Assembly: GCF_024053505.1 (NCBI RefSeq)
Contig: NZ_JAMXQS010000001.1
Location: forward strand, 62,001 to 126,000
DNA from: Mesorhizobium liriopis
Lineage (GTDB): Bacteria; Pseudomonadota; Alphaproteobacteria; Rhizobiales; Rhizobiaceae
DNA: 64,000 bases
Direction: 5' to 3'
Under the pieces are notes generated by a model. The model searched no databases, was not told the origin of the DNA, and saw only the letters and a list, made by a program, of their open reading frames with translations. Positions 44,755-53,607 of this stretch are shown here, in pieces. Position 1 is the stretch's first letter. Each line of letters starts with the position of its first letter. Position numbers and translations under genes: made by a program.

Positions 44755-46326
44755 TCAATAACCCAGGCTCTTGCGCGGCAGGAGAATATTGGCATGCCGC
44801 GCGCGCAAACCGTCATCAGTCTGTTTCGAGACGTGGCGCGGAAAGCGGGTCGCGAGGATGCGCTTCTTTTCCTCGATCGCGCGCTGCAAACTGTCCGGCC
44901 GTCCCTTTTCGTTCCATTCCTTGGGGCTGAAACGATCGCCGATGGCGGGGTAGAAATATTCCGTCTGCATCAGCGAAAGCGTCTGCTCGTGGCCGAGATA
45001 GTGGCCCGGCCCGTTCAGGCAGACATCCGCGATGGTTTCGACCGAAAGCGCTTCGTCCGTCACCTCGATCCCGCGCACGCAGCGTTGGCAGTGGCCGAGC
45101 ATGTCATTGTCGATCAGGAGGCTTTCGAGGCAGAAGCCGAGCAGCGAGGCATGCATGCCGGCGGACTCGTAGACGAGATTAAGGCCAGACAGTCCCGCCA
45201 TCACATTGGTGATGCCCTTCTCGTAACCCGACTGGATATCGGGCAGCTTGGCATCCGCCATGCCGGCCGCCGAGCCGCCCGGCAGGTCGTAGAACTGCGC
45301 CATCTGCCCGCAGGCGGCGGTCAGCAGCGCCTGCTCGGCCGAGCCGCCCGACATCGCGCCGGTGCGCAGGTCGGACACGAAGGGCCATGTGCCGAAGATG
45401 CAAGGATGGCCGGGCTTGATGGCGTTCACATAGACGAGCCCCGCCAGAACTTCCGCCACCGCCTGCACCACCGCACCCGCAATCGCGGCCGGCGCCGTCG
45501 CGCCCGCCTGGCCGGCTGAAAGCAAGAGGATCGGGATGCCGCCTTCGACGCAGGCTTCGAGCACGCCGCAGGCGTCCTCGGCGAACTTCATGGGCGGCAC
45601 CACGAAGCAGTTGGAGTTGGACACGAAGGGCCGCGCCCGGAATTTCTCCTCGCCGCCCGCAATGGCATAAAGCATGTCGAGCGCAGGCTTGACGTTCTCG
45701 CGCACCGTGAAGCTCGTGCCCACATGCTTGGACGTGCCCATCACGCAGGCGTAAAGCGTGTTGAGGTCCATATCGAGCGGATCGGGAATATCGCGCGGCA
45801 CCATGGGGCGCTGGAAGAAGTGGATGTTGTCGCAGCCATCCACGATGCGCGCGGCGTCATAGATGTCCTGAAGCAGCGACTCGCGATATTCGCGCTTTTC
45901 CACATCGACCACATGCACGGCCGCACCTGCCGTGCCGTAATGCACGCGCGTGCCGCCAACCTGCATGTCGTGGCGCGGGTCCTGCCCGTGAAGCGTGATG
46001 TTGCGCGCGGCCTTGGCGATCGTGTCGAGAACCAGCCGGCGCGGGAAACGGATGCGCCCATCCTGGCCCAGTTCGGCACCCGCGCCCCTCAGCGCCTGGA
46101 TGGCCGATGGGATGGCGTTCGCAAAGCCGACCGTTTCGAGAAGCGTCAGGACGGCTTCATGGATGCGCTCGAGATCGCGCTGGTCGAGCGGCCTGTAGCG
46201 CCCGCCCTCCATGCCGGGCCGGATGGGGCGGACATCTTCCGCCAGCGGCGCGGATCGCAATGCCCGCCGCGCCTCACGCCCGCCTGATCGCCTTCCCCCC
46301 GCCGGCTTCTCCACCGTCATCGACAT
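44755..46326 (-). CDS. MttB-superfamily (trimethylamine methyltransferase-like) protein without pyrrolysine
   Basis: 523 residues. MttB/DUF superfamily fold: GRYRPLDQRDLERIHEAVL, IRFPRRLVLDTI, GMADAKLPDIQSGYEKG and PGHYLGHEQTLSLMQTEYFYP. There is no in-frame TAG, so it is of the non-pyrrolysine type, whose studied members demethylate quaternary amines such as glycine betaine, proline betaine or carnitine. No corrinoid protein, reactivator or partner methyltransferase is adjacent, so the substrate and the methyl acceptor are open. MocR gene lies upstream on the same strand. Confidence 0.85.
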   Translation of the reverse strand: MSMTVEKPAGGRRSGGREARRALRSAPLAEDVRPIRPGMEGGRYRPLDQRDLERIHEAVLTLLETVGFANAIPSAIQALRGAGAELGQDGRIRFPRRLVLDTIAKAARNITLHGQDPRHDMQVGGTRVHYGTAGAAVHVVDVEKREYRESLLQDIYDAARIVDGCDNIHFFQRPMVPRDIPDPLDMDLNTLYACVMGTSKHVGTSFTVRENVKPALDMLYAIAGGEEKFRARPFVSNSNCFVVPPMKFAEDACGVLEACVEGGIPILLLSAGQAGATAPAAIAGAVVQAVAEVLAGLVYVNAIKPGHPCIFGTWPFVSDLRTGAMSGGSAEQALLTAACGQMAQFYDLPGGSAAGMADAKLPDIQSGYEKGITNVMAGLSGLNLVYESAGMHASLLGFCLESLLIDNDMLGHCQRCVRGIEVTDEALSVETIADVCLNGPGHYLGHEQTLSLMQTEYFYPAIGDRFSPKEWNEKGRPDSLQRAIEEKKRILATRFPRHVSKQTDDGLRARHANILLPRKSLGY

Positions 46327-46382
46327 CGCTTGCTTTCCCGCATGAGAGACCTGGCGTTGGCCGCCGGTATGCTTCTTGGCCG

Positions 46383-47876
46383 TCAGGCGGCGGCCGGTCG
46401 CCGCCCGGCGGCGGTCGCCAGCTCGCGGATACCCGGCTCGATATGCTGGAGCGCGATCGACGAGATGCCGAGCCGCATGAACCGCGTCGGCTTGTCCGCC
46501 GCTTCGAAGAACCGGTCGCCGGGCTCGATCAGCACGGAGCGCGAGGCTGCCGCTTCCGCGATGCCGCGCGCATTGGTGCCGCGCGGGCCTTCGAGCCAGA
46601 TCGAGGTTCCCCCCGCGCTGTCCGTCGAGCGCCAGTCGGGCAAGAAGGCATCGATCGCCTGAACCAGCCGCGTGCGCCGTTCGGCAAAGGCGGTGGACAG
46701 ACGCCGCACCAGGGCATCGTGATGGCCGAGCGACAGGAAAAGCGCGACCGCGCGCTGGTTGTTGGCGGGTGGATGGCGCAGCATGAAGCGGCGCAGGGCG
46801 CGGAGTTCGGCCACGAGTTCGGCGGGCGCCACGATGAAGCCCATGCGCAGGCCCGGCGCAAGCGTCTTCGAAAGCGAGCCGACATAGATCACCCGGCCGG
46901 TGCGGTCGATGCTCTTCAAGGCCTGCTGCGGGGCGTCGTCGAAGAGCTGGCTGTCATAGCCGTCCTCGATGATGATCCGGTCGTTGCGCTCGGCATCCGC
47001 CAGCAGTTCCTCGCGCCGCGCGAGGCTCATCGGCACCATGGTCGGGCAATGATGGCTGGGCGTGACGAAGACGGTTTGCGCATCGGGATCGATGCTTTTC
47101 ACCACCAGCCCATGCTCATCGACCGGTGTCGGCGCAATCCGCGCGCCCATCAGCTTGAAGGCCGAGCGCGCATCGGGGTAGCCCGGATCTTCCATCGCCA
47201 CCACGGACTGCTTGGTCGCCAACAACTGCGCCAGCATGAAGATGGCGTTCTGCGCGCCCAGCGTCACGATGATCTCGTCGGGGCTCGCAAAGATACCGCG
47301 CCGGGGCAGGAGCCGGGCCTGGATCTGCTCGATCAAAAGCGGATCGTCGCGATCCACCATGTCCGCCGCCCAGTTGCGGATTTCGAGCACGGCCAGCGCC
47401 ATGCGGTTGCATTCGCGCCATTCGGCGGTCGGGAACAGCGAAGGGTCGAACTGGCCATAGACGAAGGGATAGGACGTCTTGATCCAGTTCTCCTGTTTGC
47501 GCGAGGGCGGCAGGGCCGACGGCGTCATGGCCCGCCGCTTGGCCCAATCCACGCCGCGTAAGGGCTGCGGCTGCGCGCCCTCGGGCTTTGGCGGGGTCGC
47601 CAGCACTTCCGGATTGACGAAATGACCGCGCCGCTCGCGCGCCACGAGGAAGCCCTGGTCCACCAGCTGCTGAAAGGCCAGCACCACCGTGCCGCGCGCG
47701 ACACCGAGCTTTTCGGCCAGGATGCGGCACGAGGGCAGGGGCATGGATGCCGCGATCTGCCTGTCGAGAATGGCCGCGACGATGGCCTGCCGGATCTGCG
47801 CTTGCAGCGTCTGGCCGGAATCCGGCGAGATATGGAACAGGCCTGACCAGATGGCCGTATCGTTTCTGTGTGTCAT
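46383..47876 (-). CDS. MocR/PdxR-family transcriptional regulator
   Basis: 497 residues. N-terminal GntR winged helix (QTLQAQIRQAIVAAILDRQI, LPSCRILAEKLGVARGTVVL) fused to an aminotransferase fold type I domain. The PLP lysine lies in GSLSKTLAPGLRMGFI, and LEGPRGTN and RMGF elements are normal for MocR. It senses PLP or an amino compound. It precedes the mttB-like gene and is divergent from pgi. Confidence 0.88.
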   Translation of the reverse strand: MTHRNDTAIWSGLFHISPDSGQTLQAQIRQAIVAAILDRQIAASMPLPSCRILAEKLGVARGTVVLAFQQLVDQGFLVARERRGHFVNPEVLATPPKPEGAQPQPLRGVDWAKRRAMTPSALPPSRKQENWIKTSYPFVYGQFDPSLFPTAEWRECNRMALAVLEIRNWAADMVDRDDPLLIEQIQARLLPRRGIFASPDEIIVTLGAQNAIFMLAQLLATKQSVVAMEDPGYPDARSAFKLMGARIAPTPVDEHGLVVKSIDPDAQTVFVTPSHHCPTMVPMSLARREELLADAERNDRIIIEDGYDSQLFDDAPQQALKSIDRTGRVIYVGSLSKTLAPGLRMGFIVAPAELVAELRALRRFMLRHPPANNQRAVALFLSLGHHDALVRRLSTAFAERRTRLVQAIDAFLPDWRSTDSAGGTSIWLEGPRGTNARGIAEAAASRSVLIEPGDRFFEAADKPTRFMRLGISSIALQHIEPGIRELATAAGRRPAAA

Positions 47877-47931
47877 CGCGCACCCTCCTGCCGGACGATC
47901 CTCTTGGTGGGCTCAAGCCGGCTGCGATTTC

Positions 47932-47963
47932 TGGACCAAGGCTAGCTTCGGCCTTTGGACCAA
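47932..47963. promoter_or_regulatory. Direct repeat, candidate MocR binding site
   Basis: TGGACCAA occurs at 47932-47939 and again at 47956-47963, 24 bp apart on the same strand, between the divergent mocR and pgi genes. MocR-type regulators such as TauR bind spaced direct repeats, so this is the likely autoregulatory site. Confidence 0.5.
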
Positions 47964-48090
47964 TCCTATAGGCCAGCGGCGTAAGATGTTATGCCAGTTT
48001 TGCGGGAGCCTGTCGCGATGATCCGCGTTTGCAAGCTTCGCGCGTTCTGCTAGTCCGGCCGCGCCAGTGTTTCCCCAGGAGCCGCCTCCC

Positions 48091-49725
48091 ATGTCGCCGC
48101 TTTCCACTGCCCGCGAAATCGAAGCTCTCAAAAGCCACCGGGCCGAGACGCCCAAGGATATGCGCGCGGCCTTTGCCGAAGACCCGCAGCGCTTCGAGCG
48201 CTTCTCGCTCGAACATGACGGCATGCTGCTCGACTGGTCGAAATGCGCCGTGAACGAGAAGACGATCACGCTGCTGGCGGAGCTTGCCCGCGCTGCCGGC
48301 CTCGAAGAGCGTCGTGCCGCGATGTTCCGCGGCGACAAGATCAACGGCACCGAGAACCGTTCCGTTCTTCATGTGGCGCTGCGCGAGAGCGCCGACCGTG
48401 GCCTCACGATCGATGGCGAGGATGTCCACAGGGAAGTGGAAGAAGTCCTGTCGCGCATGAGCGCCTTTGCCGAGGCCGTGCGCTCTGGCGAGGCGAAGGG
48501 CGCGACCGGCAAGCCGATCACGGATATCGTCAATATCGGCATCGGCGGTTCCGATCTCGGTCCTGCCATGGCCGTGCTCGCACTCGCCCCGTTCCATGAC
48601 GGCCCGCGCGCGCATTTCGTGTCGAATGTGGACGGCGCGCATATGCATGACACGTTGAAGGAGCTGGACCCCGCTTCCACGCTCTTCATCGTGGCCTCCA
48701 AGACCTTCACCACGATCGAGACCATGACCAATGCCGAAACGGCGCGGAAATGGATCGAGGCCGCGCTCGGCACGGATGCCGTCGGCCATCACTTCGCCGC
48801 CGTTTCCACCGCGCTCGACAAGGTGGCCAAGTTCGGGATCGGCGAAGACCGCGTGTTCGGCTTCTGGGATTGGGTCGGCGGCCGCTATTCGCTCTGGTCC
48901 GCCATCGGCCTGCCGATCATGATCGCGGTCGGCCCCAAGAATTTCCGCGATTTCCTGGCGGGCGCCGAAGCCACCGACAAGCATTTCGCATCCGCGCCGC
49001 TCGAGCAGAACCAGCCCGTGATGCTCGGCCTGATCGGCTGGTGGCACCGCGTCGCCTGCGGCTATCCGGCACGCGCCATCATTCCCTACGACCAGCGCCT
49101 GTCCCGTTTTCCCGCCTATCTGCAGCAGCTCGACATGGAGTCGAACGGCAAGAGCGTGACCATCGATGGCGAACCGGTGACCACGCCGACCGGCCCGCTT
49201 GTCTGGGGCGAGCCCGGCACCAACGGTCAGCACGCCTTTTTCCAGCTTCTCCACCAGGGCACGGACGTGATCCCCGTCGAGTTCATCGCAGCCGCTTCCG
49301 GCTTCGAGCCCGATCTCAAGCATCACCACGACCTGCTGCTCGCCAACTGCTTCGCGCAGTCCGAAGCCCTGATGAAGGGCCGCACGCTGGCCGAGGCGCG
49401 CGAGCAGATGGGTGCCAAGGGCATGGCGGCGGAAGAGGTCGAGACGATCGCGCCGCACCGCGTTTTTCCCGGAAACCGTCCGTCGATCACCATCCTCTAC
49501 GACAAGCTCGATCCCTTCACCTTCGGCCGCCTGATCGCGCTCTACGAGCACCGCGTTTTCGTGGAGGCGCAGCTGTTCGGCATCAATGCTTTCGACCAGT
49601 GGGGTGTTGAACTCGGCAAGGAACTGGCGACGGGCCTGCTGCCCGTGGTCGAGGGCAAGGAAGACGCCGGCTCGCGCGACAGTTCGACCGCCGGTCTCGT
49701 CGCCTTCATCCACGGCAAGCGCTGA
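48091..49725 (+). CDS. pgi: Glucose-6-phosphate isomerase
   Basis: 544 residues from ATG 48091, preceded by CAGGAG; an ATG at 48067 is in frame but lacks homology. Converts glucose 6-phosphate to fructose 6-phosphate. Signatures: [53 protein letters not shown] and [20 protein letters not shown], with the C-terminal [13 protein letters not shown]. Length is normal for the family. The HAD gene starts directly after the stop. Confidence 0.97.
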   Translation: MSPLSTAREIEALKSHRAETPKDMRAAFAEDPQRFERFSLEHDGMLLDWSKCAVNEKTITLLAELARAAGLEERRAAMFRGDKINGTENRSVLHVALRESADRGLTIDGEDVHREVEEVLSRMSAFAEAVRSGEAKGATGKPITDIVNIGIGGSDLGPAMAVLALAPFHDGPRAHFVSNVDGAHMHDTLKELDPASTLFIVASKTFTTIETMTNAETARKWIEAALGTDAVGHHFAAVSTALDKVAKFGIGEDRVFGFWDWVGGRYSLWSAIGLPIMIAVGPKNFRDFLAGAEATDKHFASAPLEQNQPVMLGLIGWWHRVACGYPARAIIPYDQRLSRFPAYLQQLDMESNGKSVTIDGEPVTTPTGPLVWGEPGTNGQHAFFQLLHQGTDVIPVEFIAAASGFEPDLKHHHDLLLANCFAQSEALMKGRTLAEAREQMGAKGMAAEEVETIAPHRVFPGNRPSITILYDKLDPFTFGRLIALYEHRVFVEAQLFGINAFDQWGVELGKELATGLLPVVEGKEDAGSRDSSTAGLVAFIHGKR

Positions 49726-50433
49726 ATGGGCAAGATCAAGGCCGTCCTGTTCGACAAGGACGGCACGCTGATCGACTTCCAGAAAACCTGGTTCGCGGTG
49801 GGCGACGCCATGGCGCTCGCCGCCGCCAACGGCGACCGGGCCGAGGCCGACCGGCTGCTGGAGCAGGGCGGCTACGACTTCACTGCCGCCCGCTTCAAGC
49901 CCGACTCGGTCTTCGCCGCCGGCACCAATGCCGAGATCGTCGCGCTCTGGTATCCCGAACTGAGCGATGCCGAGCAGGCGGAACGCGCCAAGGCCTATGA
50001 CGCCTTCACGGCGGTCGAAGGCGCGAAACGCGCGGTGCCGCTGCCCGGTCTCGAAGCAGCCATTCGCGCGCTCCATGCGCGCGGCCTTCGCCTCGGCGTT
50101 GCCACCAACGACTCGGAGGAGGGGGCGAGGCTCACGCTCGAAGCTCTCGGCCTTTCCCCTTTCTTCGATGCCGCCTACGGCTATGATTCCGTCCCAAATC
50201 CCAAGCCGGCCCCCGATCCGCTTTATGCCTTCGCCAAGGTCGTCGGTTGCGAGCCGCAAGAAATCGCGATGGTGGGCGATAACAACCACGACCTCGTGAT
50301 GGCGAAAGCCGGCGGAGCCGGGCTGGCGGTCGGTGTATTGTCCGGCACGGGAACGCGGGAAATTCTTTCACCTCTCGCGGATGTCATCTTGGATTCGGTC
50401 GCCGAGCTGCCCGATTTGCTGGCTAAGGCTTAA
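49726..50433 (+). CDS. HAD-family phosphatase (phosphoglycolate phosphatase-like)
   Basis: 235 residues. HAD motif I DKDGTLID (10-17), motif II GVATNDS, motif III PKPAPDP and motif IV GDNNHDLVMAKAGGA. The ATG follows the pgi stop without a gap (TGAATG), so both are co-transcribed. Helical cap domain between motifs I and II. The substrate (phosphoglycolate or a sugar phosphate) is not fixed by sequence. Confidence 0.88.
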   Translation: MGKIKAVLFDKDGTLIDFQKTWFAVGDAMALAAANGDRAEADRLLEQGGYDFTAARFKPDSVFAAGTNAEIVALWYPELSDAEQAERAKAYDAFTAVEGAKRAVPLPGLEAAIRALHARGLRLGVATNDSEEGARLTLEALGLSPFFDAAYGYDSVPNPKPAPDPLYAFAKVVGCEPQEIAMVGDNNHDLVMAKAGGAGLAVGVLSGTGTREILSPLADVILDSVAELPDLLAKA

Positions 50434-50493
50434 GTATAAGTCTCGACGGTCTCCGAAATCGGGCTATCTGATCCCAGGTTTCCAGGAGACCTC

Positions 50494-50922
50494 ATGTCGC
50501 TCTCGATCCTCCTCACCGCCAGCACGCTCCTTCTCGCAATGGCCGCCGCGCCGGCTGCGGCCAGCCCGATCGAGGGCTTGCAGTGGAGAAACCGTGTGGT
50601 GATCGTCTTCGGTTTGGACGAAGCGAAGGTCGACAGCCAGCTCGACGCCTTCCTTGCCGACCGTTCGGCGCTCGAGGAGCGCGAGATGGTGCTGATCCAT
50701 GTCGATGGCGAGGCTGTGTCCGTGCCCTTCGGCGACATCGACCCGCCGAGCGCCGGCGCGATGCGCGAAGCCTATCGCATCGATCCCGATGAGCCTTTCG
50801 TGGTGATCCTTGTCGGCAAGGACGGCGGCGAGAAGCTGCGCCGAACCGAACCCGTGACGGCGAGACAAATCTTCGATCTCATCGACTCGATGCCGATGCG
50901 CCAAAGCGAAACCAAACCCTGA
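50494..50922 (+). CDS. Exported DUF4174 protein
   Basis: 142 residues. Signal peptide (about 1-23, MAAAPAAAS end). The mature part is thioredoxin-like in pattern (RNRVVIVFGLDEAKVDSQLD, FVVILVGKDGGEKLRRTEPV, IFDLIDSMPMRQSE), which is DUF4174. No catalytic cysteine. Downstream of the HAD gene by 60 bp. Probably periplasmic; role unknown. Its stop codon lies within the first unit of the 16-bp repeat array. Confidence 0.8.
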   Translation: MSLSILLTASTLLLAMAAAPAAASPIEGLQWRNRVVIVFGLDEAKVDSQLDAFLADRSALEEREMVLIHVDGEAVSVPFGDIDPPSAGAMREAYRIDPDEPFVVILVGKDGGEKLRRTEPVTARQIFDLIDSMPMRQSETKP

Positions 50923-50983
50923 GCCTGCCGAAGAGTGAACTTGCCGAAGGGTGAGCCTGCCGAAGGGTGAGCCTGTCGAACCC
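50920..50983. repeat. Four tandem 16-bp repeat units between convergent genes
   Basis: Units TGAGCCTGCCGAAGAG, TGAACTTGCCGAAGGG, TGAGCCTGCCGAAGGG and TGAGCCTGTCGAACCC lie head to tail without spacers. They fill the space between the stop codons of the DUF4174 gene and fadD. The unit resembles the short GAGCYTGYCGAAG motif found in many proteobacterial intergenic regions. Confidence 0.8.
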
Positions 50984-52720
50984 CTAGCCTCTGAGTTCGC
51001 GCCTCAGGATCTTGCCGACATTGCTTTTGGGCAGTTCCGTCCTGAACTCGATATGGCGCGGGCGCTTGTAGTTGGTGAGGTTGTCGCGGCAGAAGTCACG
51101 CACCTCATCCTCGGTCAGACTCTGGTCCTTCTTCACCACGAACAGCTTCGGCACCTCGCCCGCGCGCTCGTCCCGCACGCCGATCGCGGCCACTTCCAGC
51201 ACCTTGGGATGGCGCGCCACGACCTCTTCCAGCTCGTTCGGATAGACGTTGAAGCCCGAAACGAGGATCATGTCCTTCTTACGGTCCACGATCTTGACGT
51301 AGCCGCGCTCGTCCATCACGCCGATGTCGCCGGTCCGCAGGAAACCGTCCTCGGTCAACGCACGGCGGGTTTCCTCGGGCTGGTTCCAGTAGCCAGCCAT
51401 CACCTGCGGGCCCTTGATCAGGATCTCACCAACCTCGCCCAGGCCCACATCGCGTCCGTCATCGTCGCGGATCGTCACTTCCGTGGATGAGATCGGCACG
51501 CCGATCATGCCGGAGAACTCTTCGGCGTCGAACGGGTTGGCGGTGGCGACCGGCGAGGTCTCGGACAGCCCGTAGCCCTCCGCGATCCAGATCCCGGTCA
51601 AGGCCTTCCACTTCTCCGCCACCGCGCGCTGCACCGCCATGCCGCCGCCGAAGGTCAGGATCAGGGCGGAAAAGTCGAGCTTGCGGAACGCCTCGTTGTT
51701 CAGAAGCGCGTTGAACAGCGTGTTGAGGCCGGGAAAGACGTTGACCTTGTGCCTGCCGAACTCCTTGGCGAGTGCTGGAATATCACGCGGATTGGGGATG
51801 AGGATGTTGTGCGCCCCCTGCTGCATCCCCATCACGGCATTCACCGTCAGCGCATAGATGTGGTAGAGCGGAAGCGCGCAAAGGAAGGTCAGCCGATCGG
51901 GCTTGGGCTTTTTGGCATAGGCGCTTTCGAGCCACGCCGCATTCTGCGCCACATTGGCGAGGATGTTGCGGTGGAGCAGCATCGCACCTTTCGAGATGCC
52001 CGTCGTGCCGCCGGTATATTGCAGAAAGGCGAGGTCGTCCGGTCCCACCTGCACAGGCCGGAAGTCGAGTTTCCTGCCCTGTGCCAGAGCCTGCCTGAAC
52101 GCGATATGACCCGGCAGCCTCCATGCGGGCACGAGCTTCTTGACCTTGCGCACCACGAAATTGACGAGCGTGCCTTTCAAGACCCCCAGCATGTCGCCCA
52201 TGGTCGCCACCACCACATGGCGAAGTGCGCCCTTGTCCTGAACCTGTTCCAGCGTATGGGCGAAGTTCTCGAGGATCACGATCGCCTCCGCGCCCGAATC
52301 CTTGAGCTGATGCCCGAGTTCGCGCGGCGTGTAGAGCGGGTTGACGTTGACGACGACGAGCCCGGCCCGCAGCGCGCCCATCAGCGCCACCGGATATTGC
52401 AGCACATTGGGCATCATGATCGCGACACGCGCGCCCTTCTGCAGTCCCAGCGACTGCAGGAACGCGCCGAAAGCGCTCGACGCCTTCTCGAGCTGCTTGA
52501 AAGAAAGTGTGGTGCCCATGCAGGAAAAAGCGGGCCGCCCCGCATAGCGGCTGGTGGCACGTGCCAGCAGGTCTCCGACCGAATTGTCGGGGAGGGGCGT
52601 GATCTCGGGCGAAACGGAGGACGGGTAGCTCTTCAGCCACGGTTTGACGGGACGTTCGCCCGGAACGGGCTTCGCCGTCATCGCTGTTGCCGGAGCCTGT
52701 GTTCCGTTCTCATCCGCCAT
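50984..52720 (-). CDS. fadD: Long-chain fatty acid-CoA ligase
   Basis: 578 residues. Adenylate-forming enzyme that activates long-chain fatty acids for beta-oxidation. Motifs: YTGGTTGISKGAM (ATP/AMP site), EGYGLSETSPV, and the C-terminal GYVKIVDRKKDMILVSGFNVYPNE with the catalytic PKSNVGKILRRE. Length is near E. coli FadD (561). Inner-membrane associated. No operon partner. Confidence 0.93.
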   Translation of the reverse strand: MADENGTQAPATAMTAKPVPGERPVKPWLKSYPSSVSPEITPLPDNSVGDLLARATSRYAGRPAFSCMGTTLSFKQLEKASSAFGAFLQSLGLQKGARVAIMMPNVLQYPVALMGALRAGLVVVNVNPLYTPRELGHQLKDSGAEAIVILENFAHTLEQVQDKGALRHVVVATMGDMLGVLKGTLVNFVVRKVKKLVPAWRLPGHIAFRQALAQGRKLDFRPVQVGPDDLAFLQYTGGTTGISKGAMLLHRNILANVAQNAAWLESAYAKKPKPDRLTFLCALPLYHIYALTVNAVMGMQQGAHNILIPNPRDIPALAKEFGRHKVNVFPGLNTLFNALLNNEAFRKLDFSALILTFGGGMAVQRAVAEKWKALTGIWIAEGYGLSETSPVATANPFDAEEFSGMIGVPISSTEVTIRDDDGRDVGLGEVGEILIKGPQVMAGYWNQPEETRRALTEDGFLRTGDIGVMDERGYVKIVDRKKDMILVSGFNVYPNELEEVVARHPKVLEVAAIGVRDERAGEVPKLFVVKKDQSLTEDEVRDFCRDNLTNYKRPRHIEFRTELPKSNVGKILRRELRG

Positions 52721-52807
52721 TCAGTTCCCTCCATCCGGCGAGCTTCCTGCTCGCCCTCGCTTTTCCTTTGAGTGTGGCGACAAGCATCCGGTCGCGCAAG
52801 TCTCGCT

Positions 52808-53359
52808 CTATTGCCCGAAGCCCTGATGCGCGTTGAGGAAAGCGATCTCGGCCGGCGTGCTTTCACGGTCCAGCACGCGGTTGCGGTGGGGAAAGCGGCC
52901 GAAGCGGGCGATGATGTCGCGATGCTCTTCGGCATATTTCAGCGTTTCCGGATCGCCCAGCGCGCTGAACAGCATCACCGAATGCTCCTGGTCCGCCATC
53001 ACCTCGGAATGTTCGAGCGGCATGTAGATGAACTGGCGGTGCTCGGGCGCGATCTCTGCATCGAGTTCCTTTTCCACCGCGTTGCGCGCGATAAGGGCCG
53101 CCTGGTTGTCGGTGGCGAAGGCTCGTGCCGTACCGCGAAACATGTTGCGCGGAAACTGGTCGAGCGCGATGATCGCAGCCAGCGCCGCATCGGCCTCGTG
53201 ATAGGCATCGGCGGGCAGGCTGGTGGCCAGTTCCTCGTGAATGGAAAGGAAGCGCGCGCGGATCGTTTCGTCGATCTCGGGCGTCGATTCGTACCATTGT
53301 TCGGGGGAAAGCTCGCCGAACCAGAACTCCAGAATCTCGGCCTGCCAGCTTTTTCTCAC
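52808..53359 (-). CDS. DUF924 family protein
   Basis: 183 residues from GTG 53359, which has AGGCGAGA upstream; an ATG at 53407 is in frame but adds a stretch without homology. TPR-like all-helical DUF924: ILEFWFGELSPEQWY, LDQFPRNMFRGTARAFATD and the C-terminal FPHRNRVLDRESTPAEIAFL. A possible role in a multi-enzyme complex is unknown. Single gene. Confidence 0.85.
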   Translation of the reverse strand: MRKSWQAEILEFWFGELSPEQWYESTPEIDETIRARFLSIHEELATSLPADAYHEADAALAAIIALDQFPRNMFRGTARAFATDNQAALIARNAVEKELDAEIAPEHRQFIYMPLEHSEVMADQEHSVMLFSALGDPETLKYAEEHRDIIARFGRFPHRNRVLDRESTPAEIAFLNAHQGFGQ

Positions 53360-53607
53360 GACGATCTCGCCTTTCTGTGAACCGCGGCGACAATGCCGAA
53401 AATCCATTCGAGAACAAGTTCAGAGGCGTTGATTGCAACAGACGCACGGATGAACAGCATAAAATTGCTCAAATATCCGTCGGTTAAGCAATTTTCTTCC
53501 GTCCCCGGTGCTTGGGTCGCTATTGTGTTCCCAACCCTGAAAAACCTGCTTATATGCCGCCTTCGCCGGCCCGAACGGGGGGCTTGGCAAACAACAGGGA
53601 GCACTCA

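Noticed and set aside
44755-46326. Pyrrolysine-containing trimethylamine methyltransferase
   Set aside because: The frame has no internal TAG and no pyrrolysine genes are in the window.
47989-50289. A 766-codon open frame on the minus strand
   Set aside because: It lies antisense to pgi and the HAD gene, both with strong family motifs; no homology is visible in the antisense frame.
50920-50983. A short CRISPR-like array
   Set aside because: The 16-bp units are head to tail with no spacers, so it is a simple tandem repeat.
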